Assembly: GCA_947564645.1 (NCBI GenBank)
Contig: CANOCU010000034.1
Span: forward strand, 1 to 38,071
Reading direction: 5' to 3'
DNA: 38,071 bases
From: an uncultured Lachnospiraceae bacterium
GTDB taxonomy: Bacteria > Bacillota > Clostridia > Lachnospirales > Lachnospiraceae
Shown here: positions 10,248-16,495 of the stretch, one piece after another
Position numbering within the stretch: position 1 is the stretch's first letter
Layout: each line of letters opens with the position of its first letter
Program-made: the position numbers and the translations under genes
Notes under the pieces: generated by a model
What the model saw: the letters and a program-made list of their open reading frames with translations, nothing else
Database searches by the model: none
Told to the model about the DNA's origin: nothing

Positions 10248-10904
10248 ATGGTAAAGAACAGAGCGGTGATCTTTGATATGGACGGGGTTATTTTTGACAG
10301 CGAGCGGATGGTGCTCGAATGCTGGGAACAGCTGGCAAAGAAGTATCATCTGTCCCGGATGCGGGAGGCGTATCTTCCCTGTATCGGAGTCAATGACGTC
10401 AGAATGCGGCAGATTATGATGGAATTTTATGGAAAGGACTTTCCGCATGACGCGTTCCGGGAAGAGGCTTCGGCGTTTTTTCATAAGATGGTAGAGCAGG
10501 AGGGGCTTCCGGTAAAAAAGGGCGTGCGGGAGCTGCTTGCCTATTTGGCAGAACAGAAGGTTCCGGTAGGTCTGGCATCGTCGACCAGGCTGGCGCTGGT
10601 GACGGAGGAGTTGAAAGAGGCTGGACTGTATGACTATTTTCAGGCGGTGACCGGGGGCGACCAGCTTAAGCGCAGCAAGCCGGAGCCGGATATTTATCTG
10701 ATGGCCTGTGAGAGGCTGGGAGTCAGACCGGAGGAGACTTATGCGGTGGAGGATTCCTATAACGGGATCCGGGCGTCTTACAGCGCGGGGATGATGCCTG
10801 TGATGGTGCCGGATCTGCTGCCGCCGACGGAAGAGATGTATGAGAAGAGCGTGGCGGTGTTAGAGGATCTGGTGCGTGTCAGAGCGTGGCTGGAGGCACA
10901 GTAG
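10248..10904 (+). CDS. HAD superfamily hydrolase, beta-phosphoglucomutase-like subgroup
   Basis: Predicted cytoplasmic phosphatase or phosphomutase of 218 residues. Motif I is VIFDMDGVIFDSE near residues 7-19, with both catalytic aspartates. The helical cap follows (WEQLAKKYHL to FFHKMVEQEGLP). Motif II is LASSTR, motif III lysine is in RSKPEPD, and motif IV is AVEDSYNGIRAS. These place it with the DhaK/PGM-like HAD-IA proteins. The substrate cannot be read from the sequence. AGGAGA lies upstream of the ATG at 10248, which is preferred over the longer open frame from 10197. It follows the membrane protein with a 57-base gap. Confidence 0.92.
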   Translation: MVKNRAVIFDMDGVIFDSERMVLECWEQLAKKYHLSRMREAYLPCIGVNDVRMRQIMMEFYGKDFPHDAFREEASAFFHKMVEQEGLPVKKGVRELLAYLAEQKVPVGLASSTRLALVTEELKEAGLYDYFQAVTGGDQLKRSKPEPDIYLMACERLGVRPEETYAVEDSYNGIRASYSAGMMPVMVPDLLPPTEEMYEKSVAVLEDLVRVRAWLEAQ

Positions 10905-10933
10905 GAAACAAGCGCATATGCCCCGGAATGGCT

Positions 10934-10977
10934 TAGTTGCGGGAAGGGAAACCAATAGTTGCGGGAGTGGAAAGCAG
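10934..10977 (+). repeat. Tandem direct repeat, two copies with 22-base period
   Basis: The 11-mer TAGTTGCGGGA occurs at 10934-10944 and 10956-10966, and the following bases also match, so the two 22-base units agree at 18 of 22 positions. The unit is about two helical turns. It lies upstream of the XRE regulator start and of a TATAAT sequence at 11007-11012. Confidence 0.7.
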
Positions 10978-11116
10978 AAGTTATGGCGTGGCAGCTTCTT
11001 TTTGCCTATAATTGCTTTACAGAAATTTAGAAAAGCACCCGGATATCACAGGATCATGCTGATACCGGGAAGCCGGTCCGGGAACGGACGGCGCTTTGGA
11101 ATGGAGGAGACAGTTC

Positions 11117-11998
11117 ATGAATCTTGAAATTGCAACCAGGCTGGTAGGGCTGCGTAAGGCAAATAATCTGTCACAGGAGGCGTTGGCGGAGAAGCTGGGG
11201 ATCAGCAGGCAGGCGGTCAGCAAGTGGGAACGGGCGGAGGCGTCGCCGGATACGGATAATCTGATCGCGCTGGCGAGGCTGTATCATGTTTCGCTGGATG
11301 AGCTTCTGAAGATCCATGATGAGGAGGAAAGCGACGCCATGGGTCATGAGGGGCCGGCGCTTTTTGACGGGGCTTACAGTGACGGAGCCGGCGAATGGTC
11401 ATCGGAAGCGACGGAACCGGGAGCAGAAGAGGATATCAGAGGACAGGCAGGCGCCCGCGAGGATCAGTGGGACAGCCGGTATGGCGCCGACGAGGATGAG
11501 GGTGCGATGGAAGACGATGTACATATCGGATTTCATGGCATTCATGTGAAGGATAAGAACGGAGACGAGGTGCACGTAGGCTGGGACGGTATCCATGTGC
11601 ATGATAAGGATAATGAAGTGCATATTGATAAGAACGGTATCTTCGTGAACGGGGAAGAGGCGCGGAAACATCTTTTTGTCTATGAAAGAGAGCGGGCACA
11701 GTTTCCGCTGGGGATCGTGGCGATCGTGATCTATATCGTGATCGGAATCTTTTTTGACCTGTGGCATCCGGGCTGGATCCTCTTCTTCCTGGTGCCGGTC
11801 ATCGGTTCGCTGATCCATGCAGTGCGCAGGCGGAATGCCAATCTGTTTGCCTACCCTGTTTTCGTGCTTTTCCTTTTTCTGTATTCGGGGTTTGTGCATT
11901 TTCGATGGCATCCCACATGGGTACTGTTTCTGACGATCCCGCTCTATTATTCTTTTGTGGAATACTGGAGGGGCAGGAAGACGCCGCCTACCTGTTAA
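11117..11998 (+). CDS. XRE-family HTH regulator with C-terminal membrane domain
   Basis: 293 residues. The start at 11117 has GGAGGAGA six bases upstream; a TTG at 11096 is less likely. Residues 1-65 are a classic XRE/Cro helix-turn-helix (LSQEALAEKLGISRQAVSKW). An acidic, low-complexity linker follows (about 70-140). Then come three successive short beta-type repeats, each with V-H-(I/V) and G-I-(H/F)-V cores, at about residues 139-187 (VHIGFHGIHV, VHVGWDGIHV, VHIDKNGIFV). The C-terminus has an FPLGIVAIVIYIVIGIFFDL helix and two or more further hydrophobic helices rich in Trp and His. A DNA-binding domain tethered to the membrane suggests a sensor of envelope or ligand state. Its last 11 bases overlap the convergent queT. 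Confidence 0.85.
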   Translation: MNLEIATRLVGLRKANNLSQEALAEKLGISRQAVSKWERAEASPDTDNLIALARLYHVSLDELLKIHDEEESDAMGHEGPALFDGAYSDGAGEWSSEATEPGAEEDIRGQAGAREDQWDSRYGADEDEGAMEDDVHIGFHGIHVKDKNGDEVHVGWDGIHVHDKDNEVHIDKNGIFVNGEEARKHLFVYERERAQFPLGIVAIVIYIVIGIFFDLWHPGWILFFLVPVIGSLIHAVRRRNANLFAYPVFVLFLFLYSGFVHFRWHPTWVLFLTIPLYYSFVEYWRGRKTPPTC

Positions 11999-12545
11999 AG
12001 ATCCGTCCCTGGTATCTTAATAGGGAGAGCAGCAGGATCATGCCGAGGATGCCGCAGGAGATGAACTCGCCGGCGCCTACGGTCAGGCAGTAATAGCCGA
12101 AACACTGCAGGGTGGAGAGGCCGTCGATCAGCAGGCCGTAGCCGTAGATCAGAATCAGCGGCACGATCAGCATATTGGCGGCGATGGGGCATACCGGAGC
12201 GCACCATTTCCACTTGCGGAGCGCGTAAGTGCCGAATGCGCCCAACAGCGTCGCCAGACTGCCGAAAAGAATGTCGGGCAGGGCGCATCCTGTCAGGATA
12301 TTGCTGAGCAGGCAGCCGATAAACAGGCCGGGTATTGCGGCGGGGGTGAAATAAGGCAGGACCGTGAGTGCCTCAGAGAAGCGAACCTGCACGGCGTAGT
12401 TGGCAAGTCCGAAGGCGTTCGCGACAAAGGTCAGCACAACGTAGATGGCGGCGATCATGGCCGCCTGAACCATGGTGGTCAGTGAGATGGGCGTAGAGAT
12501 CCGCGCGGGGATCGCCTCGCTGTAAGTCTGTTTCTTCATATGCAT
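11988..12545 (-). CDS. queT: QueT-type queuosine-precursor ECF transporter S component
   Basis: Integral membrane substrate-binding protein of 185 residues. After a short cytoplasmic start come about six hydrophobic helices: MVQAAMIAAIYVVLTFVANA, the conserved VQVRFSEALTVLPYFTPAAI loop, LFIGCLLSNIL, FGSLATLLGAFGTYAL, ANMLIVPLILIYGYGLLI and ISCGILGMILLLSLL. The RFSEAL and PGLFIGCLLSN segments are characteristic of QueT. It would import preQ1 or a related base together with the shared EcfAA'T module, which is not in this window. The start at 12545 has AAGGAG four bases upstream; ATG at 12539 is an alternative. The preQ1-I-like leader supports the assignment. Confidence 0.93.
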   Translation of the reverse strand: MHMKKQTYSEAIPARISTPISLTTMVQAAMIAAIYVVLTFVANAFGLANYAVQVRFSEALTVLPYFTPAAIPGLFIGCLLSNILTGCALPDILFGSLATLLGAFGTYALRKWKWCAPVCPIAANMLIVPLILIYGYGLLIDGLSTLQCFGYYCLTVGAGEFISCGILGMILLLSLLRYQGRIFNR

Positions 12546-12549
12546 TTGT

Positions 12550-12593
12550 CTCCTTTAGTTTTGTTTTACGTCAGGAAGGTCTCGAACTGACGT
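12550..12593 (-). ncRNA. preQ1-I riboswitch candidate in the queT leader
   Basis: On the minus strand a 7-bp stem, ACGTCAG/CTGACGT (12593-12587 with 12574-12568), closes a 12-base loop starting TTCGAG and ending CCTTC. An A-rich tail with the core ACAAAACTAA then runs into the Shine-Dalgarno AAGGAG at 12555-12550. Stem, 12-base loop, TTC.AG loop start and A-rich tail match the compact H-type pseudoknot of preQ1 class I riboswitches. Loop CCTT could pair with AAGG of the ribosome binding site, implying translational repression. The gene is a queuosine-precursor transporter, the expected target. Confidence 0.75.
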
Positions 12594-12637
12594 TTTTATT
12601 TTGGAAAATGCTGATCTATTAGCTTTTCCAGAAATTC

Positions 12638-12665
12638 ATTATACAGAGAAATGAACAAAAGTCAA
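12638..12665 (-). promoter_or_regulatory. Promoter for queT, overlapping the 3' end of the Abi remnant
   Basis: Minus-strand TTGACT (12665-12660), 16 bases, TATAAT (12643-12638). The TAA stop of the truncated Abi reading frame is part of this -10 element. Transcription would start about 40 bases before the riboswitch stem. Confidence 0.7.
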
Positions 12666-12842
12666 GCAGAAACCGCTTTTGGATTTAAATGGATTTTTAT
12701 ATCCGGAAATAAGGGCAAAATAGCTGTGTTTCTTTAAAAGATCGACAGCATTGTGGATGTCTCCGACAATGAGTCCTTTCGCAGATAATTTCTGAATCTG
12801 TTGCTCGTAAGTTAAAAACGGTTTGTCGTTTGTAGTACACAT
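12639..12842 (-). pseudogene. Truncated Abi_2 family (AbiD/AbiF-like) abortive-infection gene
   Basis: A 67-residue frame starting at 12842 with AGGAGA four bases upstream. Its first 53 or so residues (KPFLTYEQQIQKLSAKGLIV ... NAVDLLKKHSYFALISGYKN) match the N-terminus of Abi_2 proteins, which are normally about 300 residues. The match stops after NPFK, and the last residues (FCLTFVHFSV) are a translation of the queT promoter region. There is no room downstream for the missing 80 percent, since queT starts 93 bases after the stop. The promoter and RNA element upstream look undamaged. I read this as a deletion that fused the Abi N-terminus to the queT regulatory region. Confidence 0.75.
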
Positions 12843-12859
12843 ATATTCTCCTAATATGC

Positions 12860-12923
12860 AAGAAAGCTCCCGCAGGAGCTTCCCTAGGTCGCGGGCCTCG
12901 CAGGTTTCCGCAACACAATCACT
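12860..12923 (-). ncRNA. abiF-like structured RNA with its own terminator hairpin
   Basis: Between a perfect promoter and the Abi remnant lies a compact element of about 64 bases. On the minus strand GTTGCGG pairs with CCGCGAC around AAACCTGCGAGGC, which itself contains CCT-GCG-AGG. A second hairpin AAGCTCC-TGCG-GGAGCTT (12881-12864) is followed by TCTT and looks like an intrinsic terminator or attenuator. The described abiF RNA motif is, as I recall, found next to Abi_2-family genes and has this type of sequence; I have not run a covariance model. The start near 12923 is inferred from the -10 position. Confidence 0.65.
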
Positions 12924-12929
12924 GAACTC

Positions 12930-12958
12930 ACTATACCATGATGAAATCAACTTGTCAA
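12930..12958 (-). promoter_or_regulatory. Strong sigma-A-type promoter for the abiF-like RNA
   Basis: Minus-strand TTGACA (12958-12953), exactly 17 bases, TATAGT (12935-12930). This is one of the best promoters in the window. Predicted start is near 12923, a few bases before the structured element. Confidence 0.85.
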
Positions 12959-13042
12959 GAAATGTAAAAACTTTTTCCGGACTTATATTGTTTTCCCATA
13001 GTCAGAGTTCAGTAATAATATCATATGCATAACAGCTGGAAT

Positions 13043-14233
13043 TTATGCCTCCAATTCCCCCTCATGATACCGCGCCACGGCCGACTGGATCCTCTCCACG
13101 GGGTTGAGCAGGTCGCTGATGGAAGTATCGTGATTCAGGGTATCGATGATGTAGGCGATATATTTGCTCATATCGCAGTCGATATACCATTCGCGGCTGA
13201 GCAGCTCCGGCGTCTGGTAGATCAGGTTGGTGGTCAGGACGCGGTGGATCAGGCCGTCCTGGTACGCCTTGTCGAAGCCGGCAAGACCTGCGGTAAAGAG
13301 GCCGAAGGTAGCGAACACGAAAATCTTGTTGGCCTTGCGCTCCTTGAGGGCGCTTGCGACTTCCAGAACGCTTTCGCCGGAGGAGATCATATCGTCTATG
13401 ATGATCATATCCTTGCCCTCGATGCTGGAGCCGAGAAATTCATGTGCCACAATGGGATTGCGGCCGTCCTCGATGCGGGTATAATCCCGCCTCTTGTAGA
13501 ACATGCCCATATCCAGGCCGAGCACGTTGGCGATGTAGACCGCTCTGTTCATACCGCCCTCGTCGGGGCTGATCACCATCATGTGGTCGCTGTCGATCTG
13601 CAGATCCTTCACATGACTGAGTAAACCCTTGATAAACTGATACGCGGGCTGCACGGTCTCGAAACCGCTCAGCGGAATGGCATTCTGCACGCGGGGATCG
13701 TGGGCGTCGAAGGTGATGATGTTGTCCACCCCCATATGGACCATCTCCTGCAGCGCCAGAGCGCAGTCCAGGGATTCTCTGGCGGCGCGCTTGTGCTGGC
13801 GGCTCTCATAGAGATAGGGCATGATGACGGTGATGCGCCTTGCCTTGCCGCCCACCGCGGCGATGATCCGCTTTAAGTCCTGATAGTGGTCATCCGGCGA
13901 CATGTGATTCTCGTGACCACAGAGAGAATAGGTCAGGCTGTAGTTGGCCACGTCCACCAGAAGATAGAGATCTGAACCGCGGGCCGATTCTTTGATCACG
14001 CCTTTGGCTTCGCCGGAACCGAAACGGGGCACTGTCGCTTCCAGAATATAGGAATCTCTTTGATAACCGGAGAAAGCAAGGGAATCCTTGTGTTCGCTCT
14101 CTCTTTCCGTTCTCCATTTCACAAGATAATAGTCTACTTTTTCTCCCAGGGGCCTGCATCCTGCCAGAGGAATGATGCCGAGGGAACCTACCGGGATGGT
14201 TTCAAGATTTCTTTTTTCTTCGCGTTTCGTCAT
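13043..14233 (-). CDS. prs: Ribose-phosphate pyrophosphokinase (PRPP synthetase), long form
   Basis: Makes 5-phosphoribosyl 1-pyrophosphate from ribose 5-phosphate and ATP for nucleotide, His and Trp synthesis. The PRPP-binding loop MIIIDDMISSGES is near residues 275-290, the ATP/ribose region is PYLYESRQHKRAARESLD, the metal-binding segment ITFDAHDP, and the pyrophosphate-region PDEGGMNRA; all are recognisable. At 396 residues it is about 80 longer than the common 310-320-residue enzyme, with an extended N-terminus and a longer KRRDYTRIEDGRNPIVAHEF loop. This divergent form is familiar in Lachnospiraceae. It begins 10 bases after dnaC, so it belongs to the dnaD-dnaC-prs operon. Confidence 0.9.
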   Translation of the reverse strand: MTKREEKRNLETIPVGSLGIIPLAGCRPLGEKVDYYLVKWRTERESEHKDSLAFSGYQRDSYILEATVPRFGSGEAKGVIKESARGSDLYLLVDVANYSLTYSLCGHENHMSPDDHYQDLKRIIAAVGGKARRITVIMPYLYESRQHKRAARESLDCALALQEMVHMGVDNIITFDAHDPRVQNAIPLSGFETVQPAYQFIKGLLSHVKDLQIDSDHMMVISPDEGGMNRAVYIANVLGLDMGMFYKRRDYTRIEDGRNPIVAHEFLGSSIEGKDMIIIDDMISSGESVLEVASALKERKANKIFVFATFGLFTAGLAGFDKAYQDGLIHRVLTTNLIYQTPELLSREWYIDCDMSKYIAYIIDTLNHDTSISDLLNPVERIQSAVARYHEGELEA

Positions 14234-14243
14234 GAAAGGATCC

Positions 14244-15215
14244 TCACTTTCTGTTCATCAGGCGTTTTCTGTACATGCGGATATCCTGTCCGGTCAGTTT
14301 ACAGATTTCATAATGGCTGGTGATACGGGAAAAAATTCGGTCGGAGTAGCGGTTCCGCAGTTCCTCCAGCGAAAGATTTGTGGAGATGATCGTAGCCTTT
14401 TTCCCCATGTGGCGCTCGTTCAGAAGCGCAAAAAGCTGGGATGTCACGAACTGATTGGTCAGTTCGGTGCCCAGATCGTCGATGATCAGCAGATCACACT
14501 GATACAGGTCCGCGTAGGTTTCACGCAGTTCTTCTCTGTTCTTATAATCGAAGGAATTTCTGGATAGTAAATCAAACAAGCCGGTAGTGCTGAAATAGAT
14601 CACGGAATGACCGGTCTCGATCAGTTCCTTGGCAACACAACCGGAGAGAAAAGATTTTCCCGTTCCCACTGTACCATAAAAGAAGAGATTATGGTAGTCG
14701 GAATTGAAATTTTTGACAAAGTTCCGGCAGGTCCGTACCGCGTTCTGGAAGCGGGACAGATCCTCGCCGTCATAATATTCGTAAGATAAAGAGTCGAAAT
14801 TCTCCGTGCGGAGCATTTCGCGGATGTTGGACTGTTCGTAGAGCAGCGTGATCATGGCCTGCCTGAAGCAGTGGCATTTCTCGCCGCCGATATAGCCCGT
14901 ATCCTGACAGTCCGGGCATTCGTAGACCGGTTCCAGGTAATCCGGGGCAAAGCCGGCGTCCTCCAGAAGCTGCGCCTTGCGGCCCGACAGTTCGGCCAGG
15001 GAGTCCCGCAGATCTTCCATGGCTTCCTCGTCTCCGGCAAGCAGCTTCCTGCCCTGGGCTACGGAGACGGCAGCCACCATATCTTCCAGTTCCCGGTATC
15101 GGGGGATCCGGTCATAGACACAGGCCAGTCTGCGCTCCTGTTCGCGGCGGCTCTTTAATTGTTTCATCTCGTATTGATGAAGGATCGTATCGTATTGCGC
15201 ATTTGTCAGGGACAC
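14244..15215 (-). CDS. dnaC: DnaC/DnaI-type helicase loader ATPase
   Basis: Predicted AAA+ ATPase that loads replicative helicase onto DNA, 323 residues. The N-terminal part is helical and carries a zinc-binding cluster (CPDCQDTGYIGGEKCHC), as in Bacillus DnaI. The AAA+ core has Walker A FFYGTVGTGKSFLSG, Walker B LLIIDDLGTE and sensor-1 ATIISTNLS, followed by an arginine-rich RYSDRIFSRI segment. This is the domain order of DnaI rather than of an IstB transposition helper, which normally lacks the zinc cluster. It follows dnaD by 17 bases, which supports a role in replication initiation. It is called DnaC in many clostridial annotations. Confidence 0.9.
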   Translation of the reverse strand: MSLTNAQYDTILHQYEMKQLKSRREQERRLACVYDRIPRYRELEDMVAAVSVAQGRKLLAGDEEAMEDLRDSLAELSGRKAQLLEDAGFAPDYLEPVYECPDCQDTGYIGGEKCHCFRQAMITLLYEQSNIREMLRTENFDSLSYEYYDGEDLSRFQNAVRTCRNFVKNFNSDYHNLFFYGTVGTGKSFLSGCVAKELIETGHSVIYFSTTGLFDLLSRNSFDYKNREELRETYADLYQCDLLIIDDLGTELTNQFVTSQLFALLNERHMGKKATIISTNLSLEELRNRYSDRIFSRITSHYEICKLTGQDIRMYRKRLMNRK

Positions 15216-15232
15216 GTTGGGCTCCTTATAAT

Positions 15233-16360
15233 CTAGTTACTGATCAGTTCCTGCTCCAGGGCATCGAAGTCGTAGTCGTTCTGGGTAAACTGGTTGAATT
15301 TGTTGCCGGCAGCGGGTCTGGACGGCTTCGTCCGGTGGTAGTGCTCGTCCAGGGATCTTATGTCATTGACACTATGTACGCCGGATTTCTGCCAGCTTGC
15401 AAGGATACGGTCGGCGTATTCGAAGCGGTGCTTGTCCGTTGCCAGGACGGTGCGCTCACAGGCGGTAAAAATAATATCGGCGGTGAAGCCGTACTCTTTC
15501 GTCCAACGTGTGATGTAGGCAACTTCCGTCTTCGTGGGAGTGCCGTTCTTCCCCAGCGCCTTCATGATGTCATAGACGGCCTTGTCATATTTGCCGGCCA
15601 GTTTTGCGGCTTGTCTGGGAGTGGTCACGCCCTGCTGCGCCCAACTGATGGCGACTTTCTCGATGTAGCGCAGCTCCTTCTTGCCGCGGTCCACACAGTA
15701 CTGGATCAGATAATCGATCAGATCCTCCGAGAAACCGAGCCTGTCCGAGATAAAAAGGATCGTCTTTACTTCAGTGGCGCTGAGCGTCTTCTTCAGATAC
15801 TGCTCCGCAACGAACAGGAGACGGGCGGTGGCCTCATCGGATTTAAAGGCTTTCAGCTCGTCCAGCGTATAGTTGGGCTTCACATAAATATTGTCGACAG
15901 CGGATTCCGGAGATTCTTCCCGGCTGTCTGCAGGAACCGTCTGCATAAGCCTGTCCTCCGGCGGCCTCTCGCCGCAGGCGGCGTCAAACTTGGAGGTGAT
16001 GGGCACCACGGAAGCAAGAGAAGCAGACTGGGCCGCGGCCGGTACGGAAGCTTCCGGCGCAGGCGCATCGAAATCCCGCAGATGGATACCGATCACGTTC
16101 TTATGCTCATCCAGATCAAGCGTCAGCAGATGATGCTTCTCCCAATATTTCAGGGCGCGCATCACATCCTTCTCCGTATAGTTGAAAAGATCCGCGATAT
16201 CAGAGATACTGGTAGCGCGGCTGGCGCTCATCATACGGAGCAGATACAGATAGATCTTAAGCTGCGCGTCGTTGGCAGCCTGCATATATTCGTCAATAAA
16301 CCGATTGGAAATAATCGTCGAATCGGTATGATTATCCTGATAGATCGTGAAACAACTCAT
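15233..16360 (-). CDS. dnaD: DnaD-domain replication initiation protein
   Basis: 375 residues. The N-terminal winged helix covers about residues 20-110 (YLYLLRMMSASRATSISDIA, DVMRALKYWEKHHLLTLDL). A disordered Pro/Ala linker follows (about 120-175). Two DnaD/DnaB2-type helical domains follow: SATEVKTILFISDRLGFSED to YIEKVAISWAQQGVTT, and a more divergent TKTEVAYITRWTKEYGF to YADRILASWQKSGVHSV. The YxxxI..W motif is present in both. Such proteins remodel DNA and recruit the helicase loader in Bacillota. The start at 16360 has AAGGTGG upstream. It heads the dnaD-dnaC-prs operon and lies 250 bases from murC. Confidence 0.9.
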   Translation of the reverse strand: MSCFTIYQDNHTDSTIISNRFIDEYMQAANDAQLKIYLYLLRMMSASRATSISDIADLFNYTEKDVMRALKYWEKHHLLTLDLDEHKNVIGIHLRDFDAPAPEASVPAAAQSASLASVVPITSKFDAACGERPPEDRLMQTVPADSREESPESAVDNIYVKPNYTLDELKAFKSDEATARLLFVAEQYLKKTLSATEVKTILFISDRLGFSEDLIDYLIQYCVDRGKKELRYIEKVAISWAQQGVTTPRQAAKLAGKYDKAVYDIMKALGKNGTPTKTEVAYITRWTKEYGFTADIIFTACERTVLATDKHRFEYADRILASWQKSGVHSVNDIRSLDEHYHRTKPSRPAAGNKFNQFTQNDYDFDALEQELISN

Positions 16361-16397
16361 GAATACACCACCTTCGCTTTACCCCTAAAGCAGATTG

Positions 16398-16414
16398 TGT
16401 GTCAGAATGACACA
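16398..16414. promoter_or_regulatory. 17-bp palindrome TGTGTCA-gaa-TGACACA at the dnaD start site
   Basis: Perfect 7-bp arms (16398-16404 and 16408-16414) with a three-base spacer. It begins 7 bases downstream of the -10 element at 16421-16426, so it should cover the transcription start. The position fits a repressor operator. I do not recognise the binding factor. Confidence 0.6.
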
Positions 16415-16420
16415 TCTCGC

Positions 16421-16429
16421 ATTATAGCA
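16421..16429 (-). promoter_or_regulatory. Extended -10 promoter of the dnaD-dnaC-prs operon
   Basis: Minus-strand TGCTATAAT, a perfect extended -10 (TGnTATAAT), about 60 bases before the dnaD start. The -35 position is AT-rich (TTTTAT at 17 bases), which an extended -10 tolerates. Confidence 0.65.
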
Positions 16430-16451
16430 TAGCGCTCCTCAAAATAAAATA

Positions 16452-16492
16452 GGTAAACAGTAACAAAGAAAAAATAAGAACAAGTGTTTACC
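16452..16492. repeat. Inverted repeat GGTAAACA / TGTTTACC flanking an AT-rich segment
   Basis: Perfect 8-bp arms at 16452-16459 and 16485-16492 separated by 25 A-rich bases. It borders the DnaA-box pair at 16496-16513. It has no T tract and no adjacent gene end that would make it a terminator. Confidence 0.6.
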
Positions 16493-16495
16493 AAA

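Noticed and set aside
12843-12950. N-terminal extension of the Abi remnant (to 103 residues)
   Set aside because: The extra 36 residues are a translation of the structured RNA element and promoter; the ribosome binding site supports 12842.
14244-15215. IstB-type transposition helper instead of a helicase loader
   Set aside because: The N-terminal zinc cluster and its place between dnaD and prs fit DnaI/DnaC; no transposase or inverted repeats are nearby.
15203-16432. 409-residue plus-strand frame opposite dnaD
   Set aside because: The dnaD frame has clear domains and a promoter; the plus-strand frame has neither and runs through the operator region.
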